Notes: generated by a model from the sequence alone, not told the origin. DNA of 64,000 nucleotides from Desulfopila inferna (GCF_016919005.1 NZ_JAFFQE010000001.1:806001-870000), one strand, 5' to 3'; shown: positions 34,642 to 43,342, counted from the stretch's first letter. Translations and numbers: made by a program.

Positions 34642-34669
34642 GAAGTGTAGTTTTCGAATTTTCAGGAGG

Positions 34670-35506
34670 TCAGTCGGACTCTTTCAATTCCGGTGTCCGC
34701 CAGACAAAATCCCCATTTTCGGAGGTAAGATGGAGCCGGGCACCGGATTCCAGAATTTTTTTCACCACCATCTCGTCGGGATAGCCGCGCCTGTTGTCTG
34801 AATCCACGGAAACGACAGCATACTCAGGAGAGGTCCATTGCAGCAGCGCTGAACCTGTGGCATCAGCAGCACCGTGATGACCGATCACGAGTACATCGAC
34901 ATCTCCGGGCAGCAGCTTGTCCTGAACAAGCTGGTCTTCCTGCTGTTTGCCGACATCTCCCATTATCAGGATGGTCTTTCCGGCAAAGATTACAGAGAGG
35001 ACCAACGACTGGCTGTTCAGATCCTCTCCAGAGGGTTGCGCCGGCCAGAGGACTTCTATTAGTGCATTTCTCCAGGAAATGGCACTGCCCTGCCGCAGTT
35101 GGCGCACCTCCCAGCTTCCCGAATCCAGCTTTTCGATAACCCATCTATAGCTGTCCAGAAAAGGATGGAAGGCAAGACGCTGCCCTGATTCGTATATGAC
35201 AGCCTGTGGATAATCCGCCATCTGGCCGAAGATTCCGCTGGCATGATCGGGATGAAGGTGGGTGAGGACGACTGCTTCAATTCTTTTAGCCCCATATCTT
35301 TGCAGGGCTTCCTGCAATTCCTGTTTTTTTCCAAAATGACCTGTATCTATCAGGATGCCCGCCTCTCCTCTCTGCAGCAAAACCGCCTGACCTTCTCCTA
35401 CATCAATTACGACACACTGCAGGTATTCTCCGGCAAAAGCAAGGGAACCCGCGGGATACAGCAACAATGCCAATAAGATTATTTTCAATATTGTTTTCTT
35501 ATCCAT
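34670..35506 (-). CDS. Exported metallo-beta-lactamase-fold hydrolase, ComEC-like domain
   Basis: A 278-residue protein with an N-terminal signal segment (KKTILKIILLALLLYPAGSLAFA). The rest is a metallo-beta-lactamase fold: ILIDTGHFGK, VVLTHLHPDHASGIFG (the HxHxDH zinc motif), ILIMGDVGKQQED, VDVLVIGHHGAADATG and VSVDSDNRRGYPDE. This is the separate form of the C-terminal domain of the competence channel ComEC. No ComEC membrane part is seen. Substrate is unknown; nucleic acid phosphodiesters are possible. The ATG at 35506 follows GGGTGAA. It overlaps the VanZ gene upstream by 22 bases, so the two are one operon. Confidence 0.85.
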   Translation of the reverse strand: MDKKTILKIILLALLLYPAGSLAFAGEYLQCVVIDVGEGQAVLLQRGEAGILIDTGHFGKKQELQEALQRYGAKRIEAVVLTHLHPDHASGIFGQMADYPQAVIYESGQRLAFHPFLDSYRWVIEKLDSGSWEVRQLRQGSAISWRNALIEVLWPAQPSGEDLNSQSLVLSVIFAGKTILIMGDVGKQQEDQLVQDKLLPGDVDVLVIGHHGAADATGSALLQWTSPEYAVVSVDSDNRRGYPDEMVVKKILESGARLHLTSENGDFVWRTPELKESD

Positions 35507-36027
35507 TTCACCCGTAGTATCCATCCGGCAAGCCCTGAGATGGCATTGACAACTATATCATGAACATCCCCTACCCTGCTCGGTAAAAAATGCTGCAGAA
35601 TTTCATCTCCCACGGCGATAGACAACATGGCAGCGGCACCATGGAGCGGTCCGAAAACAGCGGAGGATATCCAGCCAAGCCAGGAAAAAACCAGAAAATG
35701 CACTGCCTCAACAGGAAGCATATATCCCGCCCATACAGCAGCAACGGCGGCTATAAGCAAACAGAGGACACCGCCGACAACCCAGAGATTACTACTGTCT
35801 CTTTTTCTCCTTAGTATGTTGACAAGGATGAAGAACAGCAGAGCAAAGATCGCACCTGCTATCCATAGAGGATTCAGGTATTCAACGATATAGAGCTGAA
35901 TGCTCCTGCCGGTAACCGAAAGGAGAATGATAAAAAACAGTGATAACAGCCAGTACCGCAGTCTGTAGGTGTGATGGAGTACAAGGGATGGTTTCAGGTC
36001 GGCCAGTAATTGAAAAAAATCAGTCAT
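35485..36027 (-). CDS. VanZ-like membrane protein
   Basis: A 180-residue protein with about five hydrophobic segments: WLLSLFFIILLSVTGRSIQL, PLWIAGAIFALLFFILVNIL, LWVVGGVLCLLIAAVAAVWAG, VHFLVFSWLGWISSAVFG and AISGLAGWILRVKW. The motif VGDEILQHFLPSRVGDVHDIVVNAISGLAGW is the typical VanZ end (DEXXQ...R..D..D...N..G). VanZ proteins are named for low-level teicoplanin resistance, but most have no proven role. It is first gene of a two-gene operon with the exported hydrolase. Confidence 0.82.
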   Translation of the reverse strand: MTDFFQLLADLKPSLVLHHTYRLRYWLLSLFFIILLSVTGRSIQLYIVEYLNPLWIAGAIFALLFFILVNILRRKRDSSNLWVVGGVLCLLIAAVAAVWAGYMLPVEAVHFLVFSWLGWISSAVFGPLHGAAAMLSIAVGDEILQHFLPSRVGDVHDIVVNAISGLAGWILRVKWIRKQY

Positions 36028-36112
36028 AGTATCTGCCTACTGTAGCTGACTCATCCACTCATTTCATCAGAATTTTGCCGATTATCAAAGGACCCGGCCG
36101 GATTCATTCAAA

Positions 36113-36160
36113 TACATCGAAGTTTGTGTCCATATGGGTGCTTATCGCAGGGTTCATCCA
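36113..36160 (-). repeat. Family A repeat, reverse-oriented middle block (A5)
   Basis: ACATCGAAGTTTGTGTCC, then ATATGGGTGCTTATCGCAGG, then GTTCATCC. Its reverse complement matches the A1/A3/A4 middle block (GCGATAAGCACCCATA). It sits just past the end of the lut operon. Confidence 0.55.
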
Positions 36161-36163
36161 AAA

Positions 36164-36364
36164 TTACTCATGGAAAGGCCCGGGAGCGCAGAGCGCCCCC
36201 TCGGAATTGGCAGTATTTCCACAGTTTCCACAAATAAATTTTGGATCTTTTGCAAGCCTCTTAATTTCCTCCGTTTTTCCGGCGGTTTTCAGCTCACACA
36301 TATGAAACTTATGATTAGCAGGGTTTCTACATAAATTATCAACAATCGGCAGCCGATCACTCAT
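36164..36364 (-). CDS. Small zinc-ribbon-like protein in the lut operon
   Basis: A 66-residue protein with five Cys: VDNLCRNPANHKFHMCELKT, then KDPKFICGNCGNTANSEGALC. The CxxC pair with one or two further Cys suggests a zinc ribbon or knuckle. I recall small proteins of this pattern beside metabolic operons in deltaproteobacteria, but no function is known to me. It starts 18 bases after the LutB-LutA stop, with GGGAG before ATGATG (either ATG may be used), so it is the last gene of the lutC-lutBA operon. It could help Fe-S assembly or regulate the complex, but this is speculation. Confidence 0.72.
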   Translation of the reverse strand: MSDRLPIVDNLCRNPANHKFHMCELKTAGKTEEIKRLAKDPKFICGNCGNTANSEGALCAPGPFHE

Positions 36365-36382
36365 CATATGCTCCCTTGGAAA

Positions 36383-38551
36383 TTATTCGTTATCAATGGC
36401 TTCAGCAAGAAGCTCAATAGTATGGACACAACGGATGGACGGCTCGGCTTTGCCCATCCCCCCTTTAAGCATGATCATACAGCCGGGACAGTCCATCGCC
36501 ACTGTTTCGGCACCGGTCTTGACGATTGTCTCGATTTTATCCCTGGTGATCTGTTTTGATATCTGCGGATGGCTTAAAAATGAATAGGTTCCGCCAAAAC
36601 CGCAGCATCTGTCACTGTTTTTCATCTCTTCGATGGTATATCCGCTGCTCTTCAGCAAGGCTCTGGGCTCTCGCCAGACATTATTGCCCCGTTTGAGGTG
36701 ACAGGAATCATGATATGTAACATTCTTATGCGTATCTGATCCTCTTAATCGCTGAGATGCATCAAGGACGTTTTCAAGAAAAGCTGAGGCATCCATAGTT
36801 TTTTCCGAAACAATTCTTGCCTTCTCCGCCCACTGCGGATCGTCGGCAAGACGTTCAACAAAATCCCGCTTCACCCCCATGGTGCAGGTAGGGCAGACAC
36901 TCAGCACATAATCCACATCCGCTTCTGAAAAGGCCTTGACGCTCTGTCTGGCAAGATACACACCCGTTTCCATATCGCCGGAATATAGCACCGGAATGCC
37001 GCAACAATTTTGACCCCGTGGGAAAACCACCTCAACACCAAGATGGTTCAACACCTTTACCAGACTGACCCCCACCTCGGGATAAACGAAATCGGCGCCG
37101 CATCCTATAAAAAGTCCTACCGTATATTTTGGATTTTCTACCCTCTGTTCAATCGAAGCAAACCGGTCTCTGAAGGATTCTGCCGCGATTGAAGGAAGAT
37201 CACGCCACTCGGTAAAGTCTTTGGCCATGAAATGCATAGGCAAATGCCGAATGACCCGCACGGAATCTCCTGCCTTTTTCTGCGTCAGAGGCCGCTGCAG
37301 CTTTGCAGCTGCTTTTATCATGGTATGAAAAAGATCGCGATTTTTCATTATGCCCTTGAAGGCTATGTTTTTCACCGCTCCCATCCCATATTCTCTGGTA
37401 ACCTCCCCGCGCAGGTGTAGGATGATCTCTTCGAGATCTATCTTGGAGGGACAAACAGCGGTACATGACCTGCAGCCGATACAGGCCCGGGTAATTTCCT
37501 TCGCCTTGTCCAGCCCCTCATAAAAGGCGGCCAGTATGATACCTATGGCAGAAATATAGATGCTGCCGAATACATGACCGCCAACCGTCTGGTATACAGG
37601 ACAGACATTGGCGCAGGCTCCGCACTGTATGCAGCGAAGTGCATCGCGACATTCCTCAGATTCATATAACGCTTCTCTGCCGCCATCTATAAGAACGATG
37701 TGCTGCTCCTTGCGTTCGCCATGGGACGGCACCGCTCCCCGAATCCAGGTAATATACGAAGTCAGCAGCTGGCCTGTGGCATTGCGCGGCAACAACCGGG
37801 TAATCTTGATGGCATCCTCCATATTGCGCACAAGCTTATGGATTCCGGCAAAGACCACATGCACCTTGGGAAGGGTGGCACAAAGGCGGGCGTTGCCTTC
37901 ATTGGTGACCAGCCCTATCCCTCCGGTATCGGCGACAAGGAAATTGGCTCCGGTAAGTCCGATATCGGCATTAAAATATTCTTTTCGCAGCTCTTCCCGG
38001 GCGACTTCGACAAGTGATTTTATCTCAGGAGACTGCTTCTTTCCGGTCTCTTTGCTGAAAAGCTCAGCCACCTCTTCCTTAAACATATGGATGGCGGGCA
38101 TCACCATATGCGAGGGACGCTGCCCGGCCAGCTGCACTATCCATTCACCCAGATCGGTCTCGGAGGCCTTAATGCCTGCCCGCTCCAGCGCTTTATTCAG
38201 GTGCGCTTCTTCAGAAACCATGGATTTGGATTTGGCGATATGCTTGGCCTTTTTCTGCTTGGCCAGATTGATAACGTATTCATTGGCTTCTTTGGTATCC
38301 TTAGCTATGAAGACACGCGAACCGGCAGCTTCGGCATTTCTGATGAAGTCGGCCAGCAATTCTTTACGCCTGATTCGCACCTCATCCTTAATTTTGGCAA
38401 GGTCGGTGCGCATTTCTTCAAAATCAAGACCTCGGAAGGCATTTTCACGGGCAATGAGATAGGCGTCTCCAAAAAGGTGGAGTGCTTCACTGAGTTTGGG
38501 ATTGTTCAGCGCATCTTCGATACTTTTTTTATATTGGGCAGCGTCGGCCAT
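36383..38551 (-). CDS. LutB-LutA fusion, lactate oxidation Fe-S protein
   Basis: A 722-residue fusion of two subunits of the LutABC L-lactate dehydrogenase complex. Residues about 1-300 are the LUD/LutB part (GANFLVADTGGIGLVTNEGN, LPRNATGQLLTSYITWIRG). Two 4Fe-4S motifs follow: RCIQCGACANVCPVYQ and RACIGCRSCTAVCPSKID. Residues about 480-722 are the LutA part with two CCG domains (VGLFIGCGADF, NCCGIPVLYSGD, YHDSCHLKRG, CCGFGGTYSF, DCPGCMIMLKGG). LutA and LutB are separate in Bacillus; fused forms are known in sulfate reducers. The protein oxidises lactate to pyruvate in the cytoplasm or at the membrane. It is second in an operon after lutC (95-bp gap). Confidence 0.9.
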   Translation of the reverse strand: MADAAQYKKSIEDALNNPKLSEALHLFGDAYLIARENAFRGLDFEEMRTDLAKIKDEVRIRRKELLADFIRNAEAAGSRVFIAKDTKEANEYVINLAKQKKAKHIAKSKSMVSEEAHLNKALERAGIKASETDLGEWIVQLAGQRPSHMVMPAIHMFKEEVAELFSKETGKKQSPEIKSLVEVAREELRKEYFNADIGLTGANFLVADTGGIGLVTNEGNARLCATLPKVHVVFAGIHKLVRNMEDAIKITRLLPRNATGQLLTSYITWIRGAVPSHGERKEQHIVLIDGGREALYESEECRDALRCIQCGACANVCPVYQTVGGHVFGSIYISAIGIILAAFYEGLDKAKEITRACIGCRSCTAVCPSKIDLEEIILHLRGEVTREYGMGAVKNIAFKGIMKNRDLFHTMIKAAAKLQRPLTQKKAGDSVRVIRHLPMHFMAKDFTEWRDLPSIAAESFRDRFASIEQRVENPKYTVGLFIGCGADFVYPEVGVSLVKVLNHLGVEVVFPRGQNCCGIPVLYSGDMETGVYLARQSVKAFSEADVDYVLSVCPTCTMGVKRDFVERLADDPQWAEKARIVSEKTMDASAFLENVLDASQRLRGSDTHKNVTYHDSCHLKRGNNVWREPRALLKSSGYTIEEMKNSDRCCGFGGTYSFLSHPQISKQITRDKIETIVKTGAETVAMDCPGCMIMLKGGMGKAEPSIRCVHTIELLAEAIDNE

Positions 38552-38646
38552 TTCCGTCTCCTTTTCTGAATGAGCGCTTGAGAGAGGTCACATTCAGCAA
38601 ACCGAAATCTCAACCGTTTCCTACAATCCATACTGATATTCTTCCG

Positions 38647-39213
38647 CTACATTTCCATGATATCACTTGAAACAGAGGGAACTACCAGTATGTGAAGCTC
38701 ACGGGGACCGTGACAGCCTATGGTCAGGACTCTTTCTATGTCGGCCGTTCTGCTTGGTCCGGTAATATAGGCAATAAAGCGCGGTTCTGAGCCGATATGC
38801 ATCGCACTCATCGGTTGGGCTGCGGCAAGATTGTCTTTCAGTATCTTTTCCGGATCAACGATGACAAAATGAACATCAGGCAATGTTGTAGCAAGCCGTA
38901 CATCCTCATCAGTGCTTTCCAGAACCACGGTTCCCGTATCGGCCATGGCAAAATTACAAAAGGTTATTCCCGCAGCCGGCACATGGCCGGCTTCACGAAA
39001 CTTTCCGGCAAACACATCTATGCCGGACTTCATCATAAGATTTTTGAGATCATGCTTTACACTTAGAGCTGTTTCTGGAATCAAGGTTCTGCCATGTACC
39101 TTGGAGGCCACATAATCAACTGCCATCTGCAGGCTTTCCAGTTCAATTACTTCAGCGCCAACCCGGCGTGAAGCCTCCATGAATCGTTGTAAATATACCT
39201 GTTGTTCACTCAT
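38647..39213 (-). CDS. lutC: LutC, LUD-domain lactate utilisation protein
   Basis: A 188-residue LUD-domain protein. Family marks are the N-terminal YLQRFMEASRRVGAEVIELESL, then FCNFAMADTGTVVLESTDEDVRLATTLPDVHFVIVD and FIAYITGPSRTADIERVLTIGCHGPRELHILVV, which define LutC/YkgG. It forms part of the L-lactate oxidation complex with the LutB-LutA fusion. An upstream in-frame ATG at 39240 exists, but GGAGAGGAATT before the ATG at 39213 decides. It is the first gene of the lut operon. The gap to the TRAP operon holds a terminator, so lutC should have its own promoter within 39214-39450. Confidence 0.9.
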   Translation of the reverse strand: MSEQQVYLQRFMEASRRVGAEVIELESLQMAVDYVASKVHGRTLIPETALSVKHDLKNLMMKSGIDVFAGKFREAGHVPAAGITFCNFAMADTGTVVLESTDEDVRLATTLPDVHFVIVDPEKILKDNLAAAQPMSAMHIGSEPRFIAYITGPSRTADIERVLTIGCHGPRELHILVVPSVSSDIMEM

Positions 39214-39452
39214 AATTCCTCTCCGGAGAAGTCGTAACAAAGTAGAATTTTGCCCATCTCATTATATCGCAGTTCGGATAGCAACTAAAAGGTTTTTCCT
39301 GGACAGCTTTATTGTGTGTTACACCGAATGTGAGGTTGATAAGATAACTTATTTCTCTGCAAAAGGATATACTGCAGAGTATAGAAACAATATCATTTCT
39401 CGACAGCAGTCAAGACATATTTCCGCACCATTATCAAGCTCATCACTAAAAG

Positions 39453-39481
39453 AAAAAGGCCCCGCCATACTCAGCGGGACC
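39453..39481 (-). terminator. Rho-independent terminator of the TRAP operon
   Basis: On the minus strand: GGTCCCGC, an 8-base loop, GCGGGGCC, then TTTTTCTTTT. Seven of eight stem pairs match, followed by a clear U-run. It is about 55 bp past the dctM stop and separates the TRAP operon from lutC. Confidence 0.85.
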
Positions 39482-39537
39482 TCTGTTGCAGCATTTCTAA
39501 CAGTGACATCCTATTGAAACGCAACTGCCACTAAAGC

Positions 39538-40878
39538 CTAACGGCCAAAGAAAAGATCAGGCAGCCAGGTGATGATTGGCGGGAAGGCTATCATCAGTGC
39601 CAGCCCGACAATCTGCAGAAGAACAAAGGGAACAATACCGCGATAAATATCTCCCATGGTGTATTCTTCCGGGGCAACTCCTTTAAAATAAAAGAGAGCA
39701 TACCCGAACGGCGGGGTCAGAAATGACGTCTGCAACATAACACAGACCAGCATGGCGAACCAGAGCGGATCAAAATAGAGATCCATGGCTATAGGAGTGA
39801 AAATAGGTACGACTACCAGCAGAATCGCCGCCCAGTCAATGAACATACCGAGAAAAAAGACAACCGCCATCATAATTGCCAGAACGACATAGGGGCTGAC
39901 ATCCATACCAAGAAGCAAATCGGCGACCACATCACCGCCACCCATACTGAGGAATACCACACTGAACAACTTTCCACCAATGAAGAGCGCCATAATCATG
40001 GCTGTGGTACGGGCGGTTGCTCCCGCAGCAAGAGTAATAACTTCCCAATTTAACTTACGATAGATAAGGGCGAGTATCATTGCTCCAACGGCGCCGAGAG
40101 CTGCGGCTTCCGTGGGAGTGGCCATGCCGGCCAGGATAGTCCCCATAACCACCAGAATCAGACCAAAGGGTGGAACAAAATTCTTTGCGGTCATGGTGAT
40201 TTTCTGCAGGACTGTGGCGGTACGGTCTTCTCGTGGAATCGGCGGACCGAGCTTCGGATTGATGGAACAGCGTATAAAAACATAGCTCAGATAAAGGCCG
40301 GAGAGAAGCAGACCCGGAAAGATAGCAGCGGCAAAGAGATTACCAACCGAGGTTTCCTTCAATCCTGTAAGACCACCATACACCACCAGCATGATACTTG
40401 GCGGAATAAGAATACCCAGTGTACCGGAAGAACAGATAATACCGGCGGCCAGACCTCTTTCATAGCCACGCCGCAGAAGAGCAGGGCCTGCCATCAGCCC
40501 CATGGCGACCACAGAGGCGCCGATAATTCCGGTTGTGGCGGCAAAGACGGTTGACACAACGATAACAGCAAGCCCAAGCCCGCCTCGCATGCCGCCCAAT
40601 ACGATATACAGGGCATCGAAAAGTCCTTCCGAAACTTTGGAGCGGTCGAGAATCTGCGCCATAAATATAAAAAGTGGAATGGCAACCAGCGTATAGTTTA
40701 AGAAAATTCCCCAGGAGTTGTTGACAAAAAGGTCTAGCAGTCCGGGAACATTGAAGCCATTATCAATCAGACCGAAAACGGTGGCAACCACTGCGAGGGT
40801 TACCGCCAAAGGGTGTCCAACAATAATGGCAGCCACCAGGGTGGCAAACATCAGGAAAGTCATGAGTTCGGGGGTCAT
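39538..40878 (-). CDS. dctM: TRAP transporter large permease
   Basis: A 446-residue inner-membrane protein with about twelve hydrophobic segments, the DctM/TRAP-M family. It shows LVAIPLFIFMAQILDRS near the start, VIVVSTVFAATTGIIGASVVAMGLMAGPALLRRGYERGLAAGIICSSGTLGILIPPSIMLVVYG (the family core), GTILAGMATPTEAAALGAVGA and FLGMFIDWAAILLVVVPIFTPI. It drives Na+- or H+-coupled import of an organic acid delivered by DctP. It is the last gene of the dctPQM operon, 33 bp after dctQ, with a strong terminator downstream. Position next to the lut operon makes lactate or a related 2-hydroxy or 2-oxo acid the best guess. Confidence 0.93.
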   Translation of the reverse strand: MTPELMTFLMFATLVAAIIVGHPLAVTLAVVATVFGLIDNGFNVPGLLDLFVNNSWGIFLNYTLVAIPLFIFMAQILDRSKVSEGLFDALYIVLGGMRGGLGLAVIVVSTVFAATTGIIGASVVAMGLMAGPALLRRGYERGLAAGIICSSGTLGILIPPSIMLVVYGGLTGLKETSVGNLFAAAIFPGLLLSGLYLSYVFIRCSINPKLGPPIPREDRTATVLQKITMTAKNFVPPFGLILVVMGTILAGMATPTEAAALGAVGAMILALIYRKLNWEVITLAAGATARTTAMIMALFIGGKLFSVVFLSMGGGDVVADLLLGMDVSPYVVLAIMMAVVFFLGMFIDWAAILLVVVPIFTPIAMDLYFDPLWFAMLVCVMLQTSFLTPPFGYALFYFKGVAPEEYTMGDIYRGIVPFVLLQIVGLALMIAFPPIITWLPDLFFGR

Positions 40879-40911
40879 CGTTAACGTCTCCGAAGTGGGC
40901 AGTGAGTGGCT

Positions 40912-41403
40912 CTAATTGCGTAGTGAGCGGAAATCATTAATCAGTTTAGCTACGCCCTGCAGAAAAAATAATAGAAAACCGACGGCCATAATCATCTTAT
41001 ACGGATAAATTATCGGCCCCCAGGAAGAAGAAGCGCGCTCACCCATTCCCCATGAACTAGCCGCATAGATAAAGGACCAGACAGTCAACAAGCCTATCGT
41101 CGGCAAAAACATAACCAGATTAGCGATGATATTGACATATCTTCGAGATTTTTCAGGAAGTCGCGCCTGAAAGACATCAATTGCAACATGTCCATCGTGT
41201 TTATGGGCATAACTTAACGCGAGCATGTAATGCACTCCGTAGACGAATACCGTCATTTCAAAAGCCCAGGAAGTCGGCGCACCTATAGCGTAGCGCATGA
41301 AAACTTCATAGCTGACTATTCCAATCAGCGGCAGGATCAGATAGGCAGAGTAGAACCCGACAAACTCAGTGACAGCGTCAATAATGCGGGCAATCTGTTG
41401 CAT
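40912..41403 (-). CDS. dctQ: TRAP transporter small permease
   Basis: A 163-residue DctQ-family protein with four hydrophobic segments: FVGFYSAYLILPLIGIVSYEVFMRYAIG, AFEMTVFVYGVHYMLALSYAH, NIIANLVMFLPTIGLLTVWSF and YKMIMAVGFLLFFLQGVAKLI. The motifs YEVFMRYAIGAPTSWAFE and AHKHDGHVAIDVF are standard for the family. It forms the membrane complex with DctM. GAGG lies before a T-run and the ATG. It is the middle gene of the dctPQM operon. Confidence 0.9.
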   Translation of the reverse strand: MQQIARIIDAVTEFVGFYSAYLILPLIGIVSYEVFMRYAIGAPTSWAFEMTVFVYGVHYMLALSYAHKHDGHVAIDVFQARLPEKSRRYVNIIANLVMFLPTIGLLTVWSFIYAASSWGMGERASSSWGPIIYPYKMIMAVGFLLFFLQGVAKLINDFRSLRN

Positions 41404-41495
41404 AAAAAAACCTCAAAATCTGAAGCTGAATATAAAAAAAGGACAACGAGTCGGCGGAGACACTGTCGTATCTCCGCCGTCCGTTGAATCAAAGA

Positions 41496-42650
41496 TTACT
41501 GCATACGCTTTCCATCGATGAAATCATCAATCGGCCAGGGTGTAATGCCGCTGCGGATTTCACGCCATTCAGCAAAGTCACGCTTGAACTGTTCCTGAGA
41601 ATCAAGAGTTTTCTTTACATCAGGATATTTAGCCTTGACTTCATCAAGATACGCTTTGGTAACTTTGGCAAATTCGGTAATAGCCTCATCATCCATTTTA
41701 ACGAACTCAACACTCTCTTTAAACAGTTTGATGGCCTCGATGTTCAGGTTTTCCTGCCAGGCGTTTGACCAGAGCTGGGTTTCCTTGGCAGCCATTTTTA
41801 CGATCCACTGGAGGTCGGCAGGGAGCTTGTTCCAGGAGTCCATATTGATGAAGAGGCCACATTGTACGGAAGGCTGATGCACTCCGGGTTCAATGACGTA
41901 TTTGGTGATCTCATCAAAACCCATCGGATAGTTGATGGCCGGAGAAGAGAACTCTGCCGCATCAATAACACCGCGCTCAAGAGCAAGGTAGACTTCGCCG
42001 CCGGGCAGTGGGGTAACAGAAGCACCGAGGTTGTTCAATATATCCATGAACCAGCCTGGTGTACGAACGCGCATACCTTTAAAATCTGCCATTGTAGTGG
42101 CTTTTTTATTGGAAAAGAGTCCCATCTCCTGGCCGCCGTTTCCACCGGGCAGGGCATACAGGTTGTACTGAGCATATAATTCCTGCATCTGCTCAAGGCC
42201 ACCACGCTCATAAAGCCAGATGTTGTATCCTTCATAATCCAATCCAAAGGGGACGGAGGCGAAGGAGTTGAAGTTCTGGTTTTTTCCCATCCAGTAACCC
42301 GGCCAGTCATGACCGATATCGGCTGAACCCTTGCTTACAGCATCGAAAGACTCCATGGCGCCGACCAATTCGCCTGCGGAAAACAGTTTGATGTCAAGAC
42401 GGCCGCCTGAAGCGAGCTTGACGGAATCGGCAAAATGCTGGGCCATATCATAGAACAGCAAACCTTTGCTCCAGGGCATAACCATTTTCCAGCGGAAGGT
42501 TTCGGTTGATGGCTTAATTGTCCGCAACTCTTTTTGAACTTCCTGATGGCGCTTGTCTGCACCGAATTTTTCACGCTTGGCAAATGCACTGGGTGCCGCC
42601 ACCAAGCTTGCGATAAGTGCTAGGCCGATGAACTTTCCAAGTCTTCGCAT
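41496..42650 (-). CDS. dctP: TRAP transporter periplasmic substrate-binding protein
   Basis: A 384-residue exported protein. A signal peptide (LGKFIGLALIASLVAAPSAFA) precedes the DctP fold: WKMVMPWSKGLLFYDMAQHFADSV, RLDIKLFSAGELVGAMESFDAVSKGSADIGHDWPGYWMGK, and FKGMRVRTPGWFMDILNNLGASVTPLPGGEVYLALERGVIDAAEFSSPAINYPMGF. The motifs place it in the group containing 2-oxo acid and lactate binders (TakP-like), not the classic C4-dicarboxylate DctP. The conserved Arg before TPGW is the expected carboxylate anchor. AAGGAGA lies before the ATG. It is first in the operon, behind a -24/-12 promoter at 42877-42892. Confidence 0.92.
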   Translation of the reverse strand: MRRLGKFIGLALIASLVAAPSAFAKREKFGADKRHQEVQKELRTIKPSTETFRWKMVMPWSKGLLFYDMAQHFADSVKLASGGRLDIKLFSAGELVGAMESFDAVSKGSADIGHDWPGYWMGKNQNFNSFASVPFGLDYEGYNIWLYERGGLEQMQELYAQYNLYALPGGNGGQEMGLFSNKKATTMADFKGMRVRTPGWFMDILNNLGASVTPLPGGEVYLALERGVIDAAEFSSPAINYPMGFDEITKYVIEPGVHQPSVQCGLFINMDSWNKLPADLQWIVKMAAKETQLWSNAWQENLNIEAIKLFKESVEFVKMDDEAITEFAKVTKAYLDEVKAKYPDVKKTLDSQEQFKRDFAEWREIRSGITPWPIDDFIDGKRMQ

Positions 42651-42876
42651 TGTTGTCTCCTTGCTTGTTTTTGTTTTTGCGACCAGGCAGTCCGGCCGCC
42701 GTTTTTATAGTGCATTGAAATACACTTGGTACAACATGATTCATACATTTATTTAACCGGCAAAACATTGAGAGAACGTTATTGTGCTTTTATCCTCCAA
42801 CCATCTTTCTATCTAAACTCGATATTGAGATTTATCATTTTTAGATGACAGTTTTTTATCGGAACTAAAAACCTTT

Positions 42877-42892
42877 TGCAGTAATTGTGCCA
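42877..42892 (-). promoter_or_regulatory. Sigma-54 (-24/-12) promoter for dctPQM
   Basis: On the minus strand TGGCACAATTACTGCA: GG and GC are exactly ten bases apart, as sigma-54 requires, and the flanking TGGCAC is consensus. It would start transcription about 215 bp before dctP. The gene just upstream encodes an NtrC-type activator, which fits. Confidence 0.75.
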
Positions 42893-42984
42893 CACAGCTG
42901 CCAATATTTTGTAGTACTATTTCAAAGTTATAGCTTCAATAATCATTTTTGCTTCAGTGCGGATTGCTCATTGAAACCAATTGA

Positions 42985-43004
42985 TTGTCCTAAAAATCGG
43001 ACAA
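42985..43004. promoter_or_regulatory. Candidate upstream activator site for the sigma-54 promoter
   Basis: TTGTCC-TAAAAATC-GGACAA, a 6-8-6 perfect palindrome, centred about 104 bp upstream of the -24 element, the usual distance for an NtrC-type activator site. A closely similar palindrome (18 of 20 bases when one is reversed) lies inside the regulator gene at 43881-43900. Confidence 0.5.
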
Positions 43005-43059
43005 AACAGGAAACAGCCAAAATAATTACCAACGACATAATCCAGGGTTTTCTAAACAA

Positions 43060-43303
43060 GGGTCACGATAAAATCGAGATAACCATATTTTCCCGGCATT
43101 ACGAGATGTTGCCAAGCTAGCTTTTTGCTGTTAATTTATGTTATGAACCTGGAAAGTTCACTCTCGGCCAAAGCATCAAAAAGTATCAGTCCGAATTTCC
43201 AGACAGCCATTGGACAATGGATATCGTCATCATCGCCGGAATCTTCCTGTCGGTCACTTTCTCACGGATTTGAGGTCATTTAAATGCTCGATTTACGGCA
43301 GTG
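43060..43303 (-). pseudogene. Decayed fragment of a second sigma-54 response regulator
   Basis: The minus strand at about 43153-43300 aligns with 43850-44005 of the intact regulator gene. Shared stretches include CCGACAGGAAGATTCCGGCG against CCGGCAGGGAGATACTGGCC, and translated DDD...V.K.G...F...EL against DDDMFNNEGVRKIGQ and RELPH. The relic has an in-frame TAA where the intact gene has Gln (CATTTAA versus GATTCAA) and at least one frameshift. A second patch near 43070-43115 (GGTTATCTCGATTTTAT) resembles the helix-turn-helix codons GGTTTATCTCGTTCTC. It is thus a 3'-terminal remnant of a duplicated regulator gene, in the same orientation, now in the gap before dctP. Confidence 0.55.
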
Positions 43304-43342
43304 TCTCAGGGAATAAAAAAAACGATATTCAGAATGTTTTCT

